Source of the DNA: Strigamia acuminata
Taxonomy: Eukaryota > Arthropoda > Chilopoda > Geophilomorpha > Linotaeniidae
Direction: 5' to 3'
DNA length: 64,000 nt
Assembly (NCBI GenBank): GCA_949358305.1
Contig: OX442315.1
Span: 29,228,427-29,292,426 of the forward strand
Each line of letters opens with the position of its first letter. Position 1 is the first letter of the stretch. This document shows, piece by piece, positions 12,701 to 27,700 of the stretch. Under the pieces are notes generated by a model. That model was not told the origin of the DNA, did no database searches, and saw nothing but the letters and a program-made list of their open reading frames with translations. Position numbers and translations under genes: made by a program.

Positions 12701-15700
12701 AATTGAATGTACAAAAGCACTAAAATGCGAAATAAAAAACCGACATAATTTTTATTACTTTCCCCCAGATGCATTAAAGACGAAAAATAAATAAAAGGGA
12801 ATAACGAATAAGAAAAAATATATACAAAAAGTAAAAATAAATATATATATATATATAAATAAACAAACATGTAACGTAAATAGTGATATTTACACTCGTG
12901 TCAAAAAAGCGAAACTATTTCAATTAGATATTTCCCTTTTATCCAAAACTAAATATTTCAAACTAACCACGAGCGAAAGTTTCATTTTTTATTTTTTCAA
13001 TTCCCGCTTGTCAATAGTGAAACCTTTGTGACCTCAGGTGCGCCGGTATAAAGTGACTGTAGCGATTGGTGTGAGGGTAATCGAGTAGGGAATTTTCTTT
13101 CTCTTCCTTTTTCTACCATTTTCTTTTATTTGATTCCCACTGATTTAGCCTTTAAAATGATACAGATATAAGCTACACTTTTATAATATTCCAGCTAAAA
13201 ATCTACCATCCCTTTCACGTCTCGCGTTAGAAACGAGTTTACATAACAAAACGAATAGTTACCACACCCAAACGTAGATAAAGTATTATTCCATACCCAG
13301 CCCCGTTTGTGTCCTTTCAAATTGTATCAATACCTCCCTAATTGTCGAGTCTTTCACCTTTAAAAGAGGTGCAAACATAAAATCCGACTGAATAATTTTT
13401 ATTTCGAAGCAATGCTGGATAATGGACAATTGGAGCAACAAACAAACAAACCATTGCCAGCGCAGCGCACAATGAATGTAATGGTAATGATAAAATTTTA
13501 TATTAGAAAATACTTTTCCCAGTCGGTAGTTGTGGAATGGAAAAAATAGGTTCTATTACAATGGTGCGAAATCCACTAAAATCCCAACAAGAAGAGAGAG
13601 AGAGAGAGACTTCCTTTGCATATTTATGAGGATCCAAAGAAAAGGAGTGTAGAAAAAGAGGAGATCAGAAATTGATCTAGCAAGATGTCGAGACGCCTGT
13701 CACAACACAAAATACAAATCACCCAAAGACAAGATTCTCAAACAAAATGGCTGCCTAAGTGACTAAGATGCTCTTATTGTCGTAAAACTCGACTGGATTC
13801 GGCGCAATGTGACAATTAATTTCACTTATGCACTCTTCGCACCTTAGCTCGCTTTTAATTAAAAAGAAAAACAGAAAAAGAAGCAAACGCTGCGAACGGA
13901 AGGAGATGTAAGAATGAACTCAAGATGGCCTCCTGTCATTCAAGTCTTTTACTTTGCTTGTCAGGTGACATGAACAAAAGAAGACAACACTTTTCCATTA
14001 CTACCTAGCATCGGCTCAGCAAAATCAATCAATATTCTATTGATTGGAATCTTTAATGCGCTAAAAGCAAAACATTTTAAACTTTTATTCCATTTTATTA
14101 AATGCAAAATTCAATTATTTCAGTTTATCCACCCAGCAAACATTTCTATATTTAAACAACAAAGTGCCTCGAAACGCTTTTGTTGCATTTTCAATAGATA
14201 CATTCACTCAAAGGATTAACATTTACATTTCAAACTCAACAATTCAAAAAGAAACCAGTTAAAAAACTAGACCACAATAATGCCATATGGCGCGGTGTCC
14301 GCTTGCGCTTATTATGTCAAACAGCACAAGACGCAGAGATGTTCAAAAAAGAGGCAATCCAACAACGCTTGTGAGTTAATTGCGCCCTTTATGAAACACA
14401 AAATGTCACAGGATTACACTAGTTGATTCTTGTTTTTAACACTAGCCGCATTCGTATAGTCATGTTTAACTTGTTTTAATGTTTAAATGTCATGCGCATG
14501 CCCACTGCGACTTAAATCGGTCTAAATCAGTTGCAATTTTTGCAATTTTTTGTATCTCTGCTTCTAAATGCAAAATCACAAGGCCAAGATCTATACCTAA
14601 AACCTCATTCTTCTTTCACCTTCACTAATAAAAGTTAAAATCCTTTATTATCATTACCTGGCCAACCGTTGCTAGGGGAAAATATGGAAGCTGCACGATG
14701 CTTTATACATTGTATTGGCAACAATACAATGTAACTTCCTAACTGTGCTGAAACCTGCACAATTCCTTGTGATACAAATACACCACAAAATTAGATCAAA
14801 ACAAGCAGCTTAAATATGTTGTTTAAAACGCTATTTAGTCTAAATTACTTTATGAATGTGCCTCCTATTTATTTATAGCCCAATATTAGATTATTATACT
14901 TTAAAAAAGCTCATAATTTTCTTTATGTACAAGAGTGACAGCTACTCTTTCTAAATTTTGTTACACACATCCCTATCTAAAATCTTCTCTTTCACTCACC
15001 TTTAAGTAAACAAATAAAACCGAGGTTTTCTTCTCCTCCTTCAAAATTTGAAAAGCTCTTAGTTTATTTTTGTAATAATAAAAATAAAAATAAAAAGATA
15101 AAATCAAAAAGTCAAAACTCATTGTTGACACATCAAACAAGAAACAAGTGGAAGGCACAACCTTAAGAAACTAACTCAAGAATGGACAAAAGTGAAACAA
15201 TTCCCACAAGCCTTTCAGTCAAGCATTTCAAATTGAATTGCCGCCATTTTCACCGTCTCCCTGGAGTAAAACCCTGCAAAAGGAGGAGATGGAAGCAAAA
15301 GGGGTTGACTCCACCTTTAACAACTTCACATGTTAAAGTTTAACACTCACGGGACAGTGCACGACTCCCGAGCGAGGACAAAGCAATAACAAGCTAAACG
15401 ACAGAAACAACTCTTTTTACTTGTACTTAAATTACTTAAAAAACTCCCCAAAGTAAAAAAAAATTAAAATAAATTAAATACAAAATTAATATTATTCACT
15501 TTTCCTACCCCAAGAAAAATCTGATCCGAGCAATAATTTAAAAACAACCCCCCCCCCCCCCCAAAAAAAAAAAAAAAATCATAAAAAATAAAAACAACAT
15601 TTCAAAATTTAAACTTGATTTCAGGGAGCAAACATAGAAGGCGCTTTCTAACTCCATCTATTCCCGTTACCATAGAGACGGGATGCTGACACAAGCTCCT

Positions 15701-18700
15701 GAATTGGAAAACAGGACGGGTGTCTTTCATCTCCGACTCAAAAGTATAATCAAAAGGAAGACCCATAGTTCCTATACAAAAGAAACACAAATTTCCGCCC
15801 CATTCCAATAACAAGCATTTAATTCTATTTTTATATTATAACGAAAATAGTAGACTGTATTTCCCGATTTCAAACGATATTTAATAAAAAATTCAACAAA
15901 AAAGGGAAAAAGTTTGCAAGAAAAGAATTTTTAATCAAGTTTACGACTCTGTCAGGTGTAAATAACAAAAAGGAATTTAATTTTCTTACCTTTCTCTCCG
16001 TCATCACGTAAATGAATTCTTTGTTCGGATCGAAAAGCAGGTCAGCATTGACTGGACTGTTTCTATCCACTTCTAAGTCACTGTATTGATAAGCTGTCCT
16101 TGAGGATTCAATCACCACCTGAAAGTGTAAACAAAAACATCAATCATTGGATACTTTATTTCCAAACATGTAAACTCTGAATTGCAAAATAAATTTAAAC
16201 ATTTGGTCAATATTTTGAGGTTTCCGACAAAAAAAACAACAAATCTTTAGAAAGATTTTTATATATATAATTCATACACTTCCCCAAGTCATAAAAAATC
16301 CATACATTTTATTATTAAATCCGAGTCTAGCTTTGAAAATTACTCATGTTTTTGTCCTATTACTTTCTTTTTATATTGAATGCGAAATATTCTAAACACA
16401 TTTACTAGTCATGTATTATTCCATTCCTAAAATATTTCTGCTGCTAACGTCTAGTACAGAAACAACGTTTCCAAATTCGCACTTAAATTCAACGTTAAAA
16501 TAAAAATCCATTCATTTGAGAAGAAAAATTTAAATTTCTAAAATTTCACTTACAGCTAAAACGAGGAAAAAGAGAAGTGTGTTCAATTACCCTTTCCATT
16601 TCTTCTCCAGGAGAAGAAGAAAAAAAAAATCTGTGGGAATATAAATGGAAGGACCAAACGCAATCCCACAATTCATTTCAATTGCAGTGCAAACGCCATC
16701 TGGGGTCCACCACCATCAACTTCCCTCTACATACCAACACCTTAATAATACCTGAGATGAATTGGACTCACTTTGACTCGATAAGAACCCCACCCCGACC
16801 CAAAAGCCCCCAGCCCATCTGAGAAAGGAAGCCATCAATTGCGAGAAAATTGGCCCAAAATCCAGTCCAGCCGAGAGTGGAAAATGGAGAAATTTCGCAA
16901 ACACGCGCCGCCATTTTGGATCAAGTGACAATTGACTGCAGCAGGTGGTGAATGTGGACACCAATGAGCGCTGCTCTCATTCTGTCTCGCTTGTCTAATT
17001 ACCAAGTCATAAATTACGTCTTGACATGACATCTACTAAGAGCGGATGCAGTTGCCATGGAAATTGCAGATTCATATTTGTTTTATGCTTTAGAAAATGT
17101 CTTTCAAAGTATCGATCTCTTCATTTTTATCTTCCCTTTTCAATCTGTTACCTTCTTTACGATGGCTTCTCTCTCTCTATTTCTTTTTTAATCTTATTTC
17201 ATCTGACTTAAAAATTCAAAAAATTGCAAAGAAAATTTTGTTCCTAAAAACTTTTCAATTTTGCTTCGAATCTTGCAACCAGATCTTTTTTTAACGCCTC
17301 TTTATTTTTCTTCCATCTCCGCTTACTTTTCCACATATTAAAAGCGAAATTGCAAACAATCAAAGAAGTTTTCAACAAATCTACCGCACAAAAAGAGTAA
17401 ATATATATTACGTTCTCGGATATTTAACATGCTTTCCTGACAGTTTCCAAACTTTCAGCCAATTTTAACGTACAAAAAGTCCATGTCTCAAAATCCGTCG
17501 CTCGGATGTGTACTTGGTTTTGCATGTGCGTGAAGCTTGGTTTGTCTTTGAATGATTGTCTTCATTCAGGAACTTCCCCACTTCCGGATGTACGAGCTTT
17601 GTTGTTGCACATACAAAGTTTTCACGTGGCCTTCAACGAAAACTCTGCTAAAGCTTCTTTTTATTTGTACAAATCAAGCCAGATAAGTGACAAAGCATGT
17701 AGGATGCACCAGTTGATACAATTTTACGGTATACGCTTCATACATATCGGGATACGGTCGTTTCTTCACAGTGCGAAGTCAAGTCTTTTTGGTGGGAATA
17801 GATTCAGAGGTCAATGGAATGTAAGATGGTAAGGCGGAAATGCGGAAATGACTTCTTTTAACTCAAGAGTTACATTGACTTTGCTTAGCAATTAACAGAG
17901 TGGCTCAGCAGGAATTTCCTTTGTTTGATTACATGGTCAAAGTTTTGAAACTTTCCAGAAATTGCTTAAATATTTTTTTGTGTGTGTTCAGAAGGTCAGG
18001 TCTGCTTTCAACAAGCTAAAAAAGTGTTTATGCATCTGCTGGAACTGCATTATCACTACAAGATATTTCACAGATGGCCAAATCAAACTTTGTTTGGCTA
18101 TGCGGTGACTTTAGGATTTTGCTAGATAGTTGTGCAGTTCAAAAAGGCATTTATCGCTCCATAGGATGTCGGAGATTCTGGGCGGTACCAGTCACTGCAG
18201 TCACAGCAGAACATGTAAGTCTGTTGACACTGTTTGCCACAACAAGACTTCGCTGGTCCAATCTGGGACAGTATGATGGCCTCATCAACCAAAACACATT
18301 TTGCACTCTTCACAAATACGAATATAGATGTGTACTGCTTTTTTGTTGAATGTACCTACTTTTCAGCGAGCAAGGATTTGTGCAAAAATGCTGATAACAT
18401 TTCGCTCTAGCTATTTCAGCTAAAAATTCACCAAAATTCGCTAAAAATGTGCCAATTTAAAAAATTAGCGATGTAACTTAGCTTGGTTTATGAAATTCAT
18501 GTACGATAAGAAGTTGTTTTTACAAGACACATGGTTTTCCAGATAAATAAAATTTTAATTTTTTAATTTTTTCACCTATCTGGAAAACTGTGTCCGTATA
18601 AACTTAAAATAGTAATTTATAACAAGATTAACACTCAGTGCGTTTTTCAAAACCTTATGGTATGTTATTTTTTCGCATTACCAGTAGTAAATAGTCCCAA

Positions 18701-21700
18701 AGTCCATTGTAAATCAATTCAGACTCTTAAGTAAACACAAATAGTGAAATTTTGATCTCCTATTTTCCACCCTACCAATTCCCTTCCACACACACATACA
18801 CACACATCCAAAGTTCAATTACGATAAACCCCATTTTTACTTTCAAGAGAAAGAAGGAAAAAAAATATCATCAACTTTCATCTGCTATTATGCCCTCAGA
18901 GACGTTTAACAAATTATCTATTACCATCGTGTCTACTCTCATTTTCACAACCAGCCCCAAAGGAACGACACCGACTTAATCAACAACAGCTGACCTTTAC
19001 AACAAAATCCCATTCAATAACATTGCCGCAATCATTCGATTAAAAACGTGCAAATAACAAACGGGAAAAGCAGCGACTGTCACTCACTCACCAAGTTTCG
19101 CTCGTTACCTTATAATGAGCCGAGGTATATAACAAGCTCGTGATTGGATTCTAAAATTTGCAAAAGGTTGCTTTTGTCTATACAATTCCCATTTCCATTA
19201 AAAGCCTCTTAAGGCGCAGCAAAGAGAAAGACTTGAACGGACCTACTAAATAATTGCAACCTCAAGTCGGGCTACATAAAAGATATTGAGCTCTTCACAA
19301 CGGGATTTCGATCGTTCTAGATAAAGTGCAGCTCAAAATTGCAAACCACTACTAATTTTTTATGTCGCTGGTACAAACCTGTAATCAGTCTCCTCACCAA
19401 CTCAGTAATAAACTGCCAAGTAATCAAAAGGAAACTCTTATACTCCCTTCTTATTGAACTCGACTCGCTCAACGCTTTACTGGATAAACACTTTGCTCCA
19501 ATTTCTTTACAATATTTGGCTTCGAGATCCTTTACCCCCATTCCACCTAGCCTTTATTTTACGTAAAAACAACAACCTTAGTAAATTGAAATATAGAACT
19601 ATGCTAAACTCTAACCGAAATGCCTTTTTCTTCAATTTACTAACCGCTTTTCGACCTTTTATAAACTTTGCATTTATATCCCCAATGTCCAAAACGCATA
19701 ACAATAAAACAAACTACAATAAACAATGTAGAATTCTCGCTAACACTTTTTTTCTTTAAAAAAAAAAATCCACATAAATTCCACCTATCACATGACAAAA
19801 TCAATATTAAATTACCCAATCAATTTTGAATGACAGCTTCTCTATTCGAATGATTGATTTTCAATCAAACCGTGGCAAGCGTGGTTTATATCCATGCATT
19901 TTCAACTGTATTTATTATCAAAACTTTAAAACAAATTAGCTATTCATTTTTCAAACTGCAAATATCAAATCCAGTAGTAATCCAAACCAAACTCCCAGCA
20001 CCAGTTGGAAATCCAAGTCAATCCCACAAACTCAGCAATAAAACTCTATCGAAATTAATTCCCATTAACCACGTGAATAAAACACACAAACTAAACTTAC
20101 CTCTCCCAAACATATTCTCGAATGCCAACAAAAATAAATAAATAAATAAATATTATAAATAAATAAACTAAACGTGGAAAGAGAAGAGAACTAAAAATAG
20201 GATCCAAAGTCCTTCAAGAATTCAATTTTGTTGCAATAGTTGAATTCAATCTAAATAGGTTTATATGTGACCGCCACTTGGGAGATGGCACAAGGAAAGG
20301 CGGGAGAAGAGGGTGGGAGGGGGACAGGTGGTTGGCATCACAACCACAGACAGCGAAAACGCATTAACTTCGCAACTGCAGAGTAAACACTTGGAAAGAC
20401 GTCAATAATGGTTAATATTTTAAGATGAAAGCAGTTGCATCCATGTGTACCTGGGACACCAATTACATACACCTGGCCTCCATTATCAACGACCCAAAAC
20501 TGAATTCCAACAATTTCGCTCTCTTTATGATGGATTCACCGTCGAACCTCGCACACATTTTTTCTCTCCCCTTCGCACTATTTAATTTAATGTCAACCCG
20601 ACCGACAGAATGTGTGCGCATCAAATTGTTTGTTTGTTTTCACTGTACAATTACAATGATACTTGCCTAAAGTATTATGTCAATAAAAATTTGCTTCGAG
20701 CTCTTGAGGCATACTGTATGTTGTGCATACATGTCCGGTATGTCAAAGAGGCCATGTTTATTTTCTCCTACATCAAGTTATAACTTGCCGTGTGTATTCA
20801 GCATTTCGGCAAGGGATTTGCAACCCAAAATATTGATTGCCGATGTTTGTGTGTGTGTATATGTATGTGACCTAAAGGGAATCTTCCACTTTACTCTTTT
20901 TTTTTTTTTAGCTAATCTCAAAATTAATTCGTAAGATAAAATACAATTTAAAAATTAAATTCCGAACTATATAAAATAAAAAATAAAAAATTTCGTACTA
21001 AAGATAAAAAAAAAATCAATGAAATATCTATTTGTTTGAATAATAATGTAAACTTTAAAAAAGTAAAAGTTTAATGTCCACAGAGATAAAACGGAGCCAT
21101 GTCAACAGTATTGGAAATGGTTTTGTGAATTGTGACCAAATACATATTTCTGTCTTGTTGTGTTGACCTTTGTTGTTTGGCTTACAACAGTGATAAAAAA
21201 AGAAGAAAAAACGTAAAGAAAATAAACAATTATCCCCAATGTTTCACCTCATAACCTGCACCATCTCTATCCTGTTGAAGACACCACAATAAAACATAAT
21301 AAAAAAAAAAATATAGGCGAGGAGGACTCAAGCAGGAGAAATCTGCAGGTGATAATGAGAAATGGGTTTTGAAATTGAAATTTCTGAAAAGTAACTTCCT
21401 GTGACAGCGCCACTTGTGGCTAGTGTGTGTAAGAGATCAAAAGAAGAAAATGTGAAAGCTAAAAATAAAAAAAATAAGTCCATAGGGCTTAAAAAATGCA
21501 TGAACTGTAATTGAATTCAAAATTTCAATAAGAAAAGAAAAAAAATATGACCTCATCAAAACATAATATTTCTATTGTTAATATCGCTGTTTATAAATTT
21601 AGATAGATTTTTCAAAACAAAACTCCTTTAAATAATGCATTAAACCGAGGATTTTGTACACAGTACAGTCCGCGTACGTGGAATACTGAATTGAGAATAA

Positions 21701-24700
21701 GAAAAGTGTCCCATCAATGCATTAAAGTTAAAGCGCGGCGAACTACAACTTAAATAGTTAAAAGTTTTAGCACTAGATGACCCAATAGAATATTCAATGT
21801 TATTAACACCCGCAAACAACACTAAAATAGCGAAAACTTCCTCCAAATCGATTATTTATCGCTCCCACAACTCAAAATATGTCCCCACACTTCATCTTCA
21901 ACAGGAAAATTTTCTTTCTATTAAAGATAATAACATTAGATATTTTTACAAAAAAATTTGCTTTCATTTTATTCAAAACCTCTAAGATATTGGGAATGCA
22001 ATTTTCTGCCCCTTGGCATTTGCAGCTTGCTTCTGTGCATTTTAGTAAAAGCGCTTTTTGCTGGTGGCAACCCCCAACTGTACGCCGATGTATAAATATA
22101 ATATCTGCAAACACCATTCGCTATAGCTGCATTCGAGAAAAATTGATGTTTTCAACCGCTTCAGTTTTAGTTTTGACTAAAAACCCAGAAATGTGTTAGT
22201 TGAACCCTGTTTTGACACTTCTTCAAAACAGCCATGCATTTATTTAACTGCTTTACTGAGCATGCTCACTTATGTTTATCATCATCAGCATCTGGCGACA
22301 ATTACTAGAAAAAAATCCCCACGGATTTTCAGGTCAGGTGTCGAAGAATTAAATGTAAATTTTTAAAAAATTACCTCTAGACACTCGGAAAATAAAGAAA
22401 ATGCTCACGTGTTTGCTATTTCCCATCAATAAGATGCAAACTAAACTCGAGTCCGCGTCCAATTCAATAACATTCAGAATTATTTAAGTTTTATACAACA
22501 TAGAGATTCAAGAGACCCATTGAACCTTTTCTGCGCCTCTGGCAGCCATTGCACGCAACCGAGGCTCGGGATAAACCATACAGTAAATGTTAGAAAATCT
22601 TACATTCTTTTCATTGTTAACAGTGGAGCAGAGAGCTCGAGGTAGAAATTTCTCTCACAACTTCTGACCTGTCTCCATCCGAAGGAAAATCCCTCTTTTT
22701 TCCTTCATATCCTGTTTGTATAACTTGCAACATCAAACACCATTTGTATAAAAAGAAAAAGAGAGAAAAAACGTTAAACCTCTGGAATGGTTCATCATTT
22801 TTAAGGCTGACTTGAACATTTTTTTCCTTGATATTTCCAGAGAAAGTCAATACAACATGTTACAGTTTCAAAGCTTAACTTATACATTGCAGAAGTTGTG
22901 CAGTGCAGTGCAACATCAAACTGTGGTAAACGCCATTAATTCGCATTTTAACTGAAATCGATTCTCCCGTGTATTTTCTTAAAAATTACACATGGCGGAT
23001 TAATTAATACAATAAATCACTGATTTTCTCACGTTCAATTCATTTTTGCAAAGCTGTTATTCAAAACAATTAAAATTTTTCAATTATAATCAATTTTTTT
23101 TATAATTTTAATTAAAAATAATTATACACATCGTGTTCGTCTTACTATACTTAAAGATAATGCACACGTGTCCAAAACAGGCATTGCGAGATCCGCCCGA
23201 TTATAAATCAATAAAAAAAAAATCTATTGTAAGCGCACAAAGTGTAATACATTTTATAATCCCCGTTTAGAACTTTTTTTTAAATTTTACATTTTACGTG
23301 CAAGAAAATCACATTAAACAATGTTACACGTCTTTCCCTGTATATATTTTCCAAAAAAAACTCTTAATGCAATCAGAGCTTGATGCATGGCAGTTGCTTT
23401 CTCTCCTTATCAAATTTCCAACAAGCAAATCTCATCAGTAACAGCGCCAGCTATCGACGACAACTAACCGGAAATGTCAATCAAATCACATAAAAGATTA
23501 AAATTAAGAAACAAACGACCAGACAAAAAATAAAAATATATAAAAACTTTTCAACAAATTTTTTATTACAGTATATTATTATTATTTTTTGCTTTCAAAT
23601 TAACACAAAAGTGTGGCGAAAAAAAGGTGCAAAACAAGTGCTAACGACACTTGCAGTCATGCAGTGATCAAAATGATGACAAATGATCAACAAAATCATC
23701 CAGTGCAGATAATAAAACAAAAAGTAAACCGAACTGGGAAAAAAAAATTACACTCCAATTGGACACATAAATCACAAAAAACGGAAATAGACCTCCTTCC
23801 AGCTCCCTTCTTACCATTATCACATATAATGGGGTCCTTGACTCGGTATATCCCAGCGGGGACCAATTCTTAAATCAGACCACTCCTTACTCCTTTTCCA
23901 AGGCCTCTAGGTAAAGAAATTACAACAAGAGTGCTATCAAATCGATATTCGCCTCATCGATTCAAATCGATTTATTTACTCTTCTGATGAATTAAGACTG
24001 CACCGTATACACTTTACGCTCATCTATTGATTTACACGCAAACATAGTGTTTGGTCATGCTGCAAGTGGTCGTGGTGACTAGAAAATTCGAATTAGAGTG
24101 TCCCAGGCAGATTTTTATACCTTAATTAGTAATTTTTGGTTCTCGGTGATATATAAAATTTAATTCTGGGATGTCTGATGTCGACAGCATTATGATTGGC
24201 TCAGTGGGATCATGTGATAAGAGAGCACCAAGATGATGTAAAGAGTGGAGGTGCACGAATCGTTAAAGTGGATTACATTTAACTGATTTATCTTTATTTA
24301 ACCTTAAAAAAAAAAAACCTAAAGGAAGTTGACAAACCAAACGGACAAAACAAATATGTTGCAGAAACGTCAAATCAAATAATACTCGAAACTTTTCAAA
24401 AAAAAAAAATGTCATTTGTTTGTCTGAAAAATAAGCTTCTTATTCTTGGTTACAAGAATATTATATGAATTTCTTGCATAGATATGGGTTTTTAGAATTT
24501 TAGATTGACTGAGCAAAAAGTAAAAAAAAAAAAAAAACGAACAGATTGCAAAACAACCAATCCACATACCCGTATGTACAAAATTCAGTAGAAAATGCAT
24601 TAGTACGGCATCAAACATGCATACCTCGAAAAGCAACTTAAAGGGTCAAGCAAGATAAAGCAAAATCCTTGGTGGCCCTGCCCAATCCAAAAAATAGTAA

Positions 24701-27700
24701 TCTCACTAAAATGTGGACATATTCGGCTCAAATTGTCTACAAATAATATAGAATTATTTAACTTCTCAAGTTCCATTCCTCTATAACTAAAAACTAATTT
24801 ATTAATAAATGCTCATTTGCCTGAGTGAATCAGCATTCATCTCAACATTTTCTTACGCTATTATACGTAATTAAAATCAAACTGCATTTGGTTTATGCAC
24901 ACACACACACACAACTACTTCTTTGCATAATGATACACTGTGAAAACATCCTACAGGATAACATAGAAACCGCTTCACATAAACGATGATTCACTCAGGC
25001 AAATGATCATATCTCAGTCCTCCATTATATATAAGCCTATAATGATAACCAAAGGCTTAAATACATTAGTCCACATAAATCTTGACTGGCTCTGCTCTTT
25101 AAAACACTTCAAATCATAACCAAACACTACGAGTATGGCTCGCTACACATCTCCTTTACAAACTGCTATTCAAATCCATTGTCAACACAAGAAAATGTAT
25201 CCCTTTTTCCGTAGAAATCAAATATACCTCCAAAAAACCCATACAAAATCCAATCCACGTGCATTTCCGGATTTCTATAAACCTCGTCCACATTTTTCCT
25301 ATAAAAAGACTACTGAATATGCTGGCAAGTTTGTTTTTTCTCGCTCGCGCATTCAAATTAAAAAATTAAAGCAGAAACACAAAAGTTGAACAATAGAACT
25401 AATTTCAACATGCCTTTAACCATTTAACCTTAATACATAAACCTTATCAGTGCCAACACAGCTTAATGCGAACTCGTGACATAGCAATACAATCAAGTTT
25501 CACAGTGCATCTCGGTTAAAACTTGTTTTGCTCAGCTATAACTAACGTTTATATTCAGGTAATATCTGTTACAAATGCTGCGTGTTATTTCAGCATTGTA
25601 TCGATAAGAATTTTAGTTAAATAGTCTATCTAAGTTCTGGAATAAAAATTAAATAGTGGAGCTCCGATTGCATTGCAATGACGAAAAGAAAAAGAAGAAA
25701 AAGATTAATTTGAAAAAATAAAACGATGTTCTGCTATTTCAAATTCAATTTTCAATTTTTGATTGTTTTCTTTTTTCCGTGCAGGTTTTAAATGTAACAG
25801 TTGTATCTGTATATTTTTTTTGTAAGGATGAATTTCACATATAATCAATCTATTTTAATGCGAACTTTCAGCACCGAGCGGAATATTAGTTCTGATATTC
25901 GATCACATCGATATCGATCGTACAAGGGGTATCTTTCCATTACACCTGTTTCTAAATCTTGTTATAAAAGTAATAAAACCCTTAAATGAATGAATTTGAT
26001 CTCCATCGACCACTCAATCTATCAATCATATTTTTTTAAAAAAAAATCTTATTTCTTTTACAATAAAAAAAAAATATTTATAAAGAAATAAAAATAACTC
26101 GTTACAAAAATATAGAAAGTCGAAATCGAAATTCCTTCCCTTATTTTTGCACATGGTTGGCGCTATCCAATGGCAAAGCAATAACAGCTTACGGCAAAGT
26201 TAGCCAATCAATAAGCAGGAGAGGTGTACGCTAATTTCATGTAATTACACACCTATTGACCGCTCGCCTCGAGCTGGATTCGAAAGGGAAAAGAAGGTGA
26301 TGCTGTAGAAGGCAATCAAGCGTGTTTTGCCAGTTGTACTAATTAAACTACTCCGCCTGAACCGACACGGTGAAATCAGATCACTTTTTGATGACATTGA
26401 AAGAAATAAACGATCGATTAAAAAAAAAAAATATTTAAAAAAAAATTAAGAATTTTCCTTTGAAGATAGACATTTTACGTAGTTTTGTTTTCATTTTTCT
26501 CACAGAGCAGCGCGCTGCAAGCCAGGAATAATGAATAAGAAGAAAAGCGAGGGCGAAAAGAGGATGGTTCAGGTGTAAGGGCATCGGGTTCAGAGGTGCC
26601 TGTGTTGGAAAGATGTGGAAGTTGGGAGCACAGAGTATAGGAAGCCAAAGGCTCGGAAGACAAGGGAGGAGTTCTAGTGAATGACCACTGATCCACGAAA
26701 GCATCAAAGGTCAGTTGTGAGGTTTCCATCTTTTGTTCTCAAAGGGTAATGCTCCAGTGATTGTACACACAAAGATTTGTTCTCTTGAAATTTTCGTGTT
26801 GATGACCAAACCTTTCCCCCCGACTCGACGTTTTATGTAAAACTGACCTCGGCGATTAGAGGAAATTATTAGTAGAACATAACAAAAAGATGATTAATTG
26901 CGCCATGTTCAAAGCGACATGAAAAATCGCAAATACCTTTTCGCAACTTTTCCCCCCGCCTCCCGCATACCGAATTAAAATAAAAGCAGCAAACTCGAGT
27001 ACAATAAAAGCTAATTCAGAGTGACTTTATTAAAATTGGCCTAATTAAGCCGAAGCAATGTCTTGATGGCAATAAGACGTAATGCGACATTAAAATGAAT
27101 AATTTCGGTTTATTTAATTGCTCATGTAATCAAGTCGAATAAAGTCACCAACTTACAGGTAAAATACATACGCCATCTTTTCGGAACGCGAGACTAAATT
27201 ATAATCATCAAAATCTGTTGCTAGTAATTTGAGCAGCCAGATCCTTTCATTTCTAGCTTTATGTTCTTCTGCAAAATCATAATCAAATGTGTTGCCATGA
27301 CTACAACATCCTGAATTAACTTTGTGCCAAAACTAATTGCTTGTGAAATGGAAAACAGAGCAAGAAAAATTTCTAATCCACTTGCACTTGCGTATACCTA
27401 ACAAAAAGAAGGAAATATTAATGCACTTTTCATTCTTCTCTAACGACACACGACGATTTACGCACTCGATTCAACGTCATACTATTTCCAACCAAATCAT
27501 GACCAGTACATGACGTCACACAATATTTTTTACATTCTAACCTCGTAGCATTTGGCAATACAAATATTTAGATTAAATTTCTAGTGAAATTGTTATAGTT
27601 TTTCAACCGTTGCAATAACCCAACGAAATTGTGCGCGCTAAGAAACAAAATCCGAACAATTTTATGTCTCCATCTTGATATAAGGTCAACCAATAAAAAC

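Larger units (their letters stand above)
6984..15989 (-). other. Plexin intron 3 (9,006 bp)
   Basis: Bounded by GTAAGA (15989) and CTTTACAG (6984). It holds X-box-like sites (7484, 9721, 10711, 12303, 15666), a CTCF-like core (8556), YY1-like cores (8851, 13744, 13921, 15240), the tandem/inverted repeat block at 11300-11530, a perfect hairpin at 14706-14733 and a C15/A16 homopolymer junction. No second gene is supported. Confidence 0.8.

Noticed and set aside
14706-14733. MicroRNA precursor
   Set aside because: The stem is only 12 bp, too short for a pre-miRNA, and no known mature sequence was recognised.
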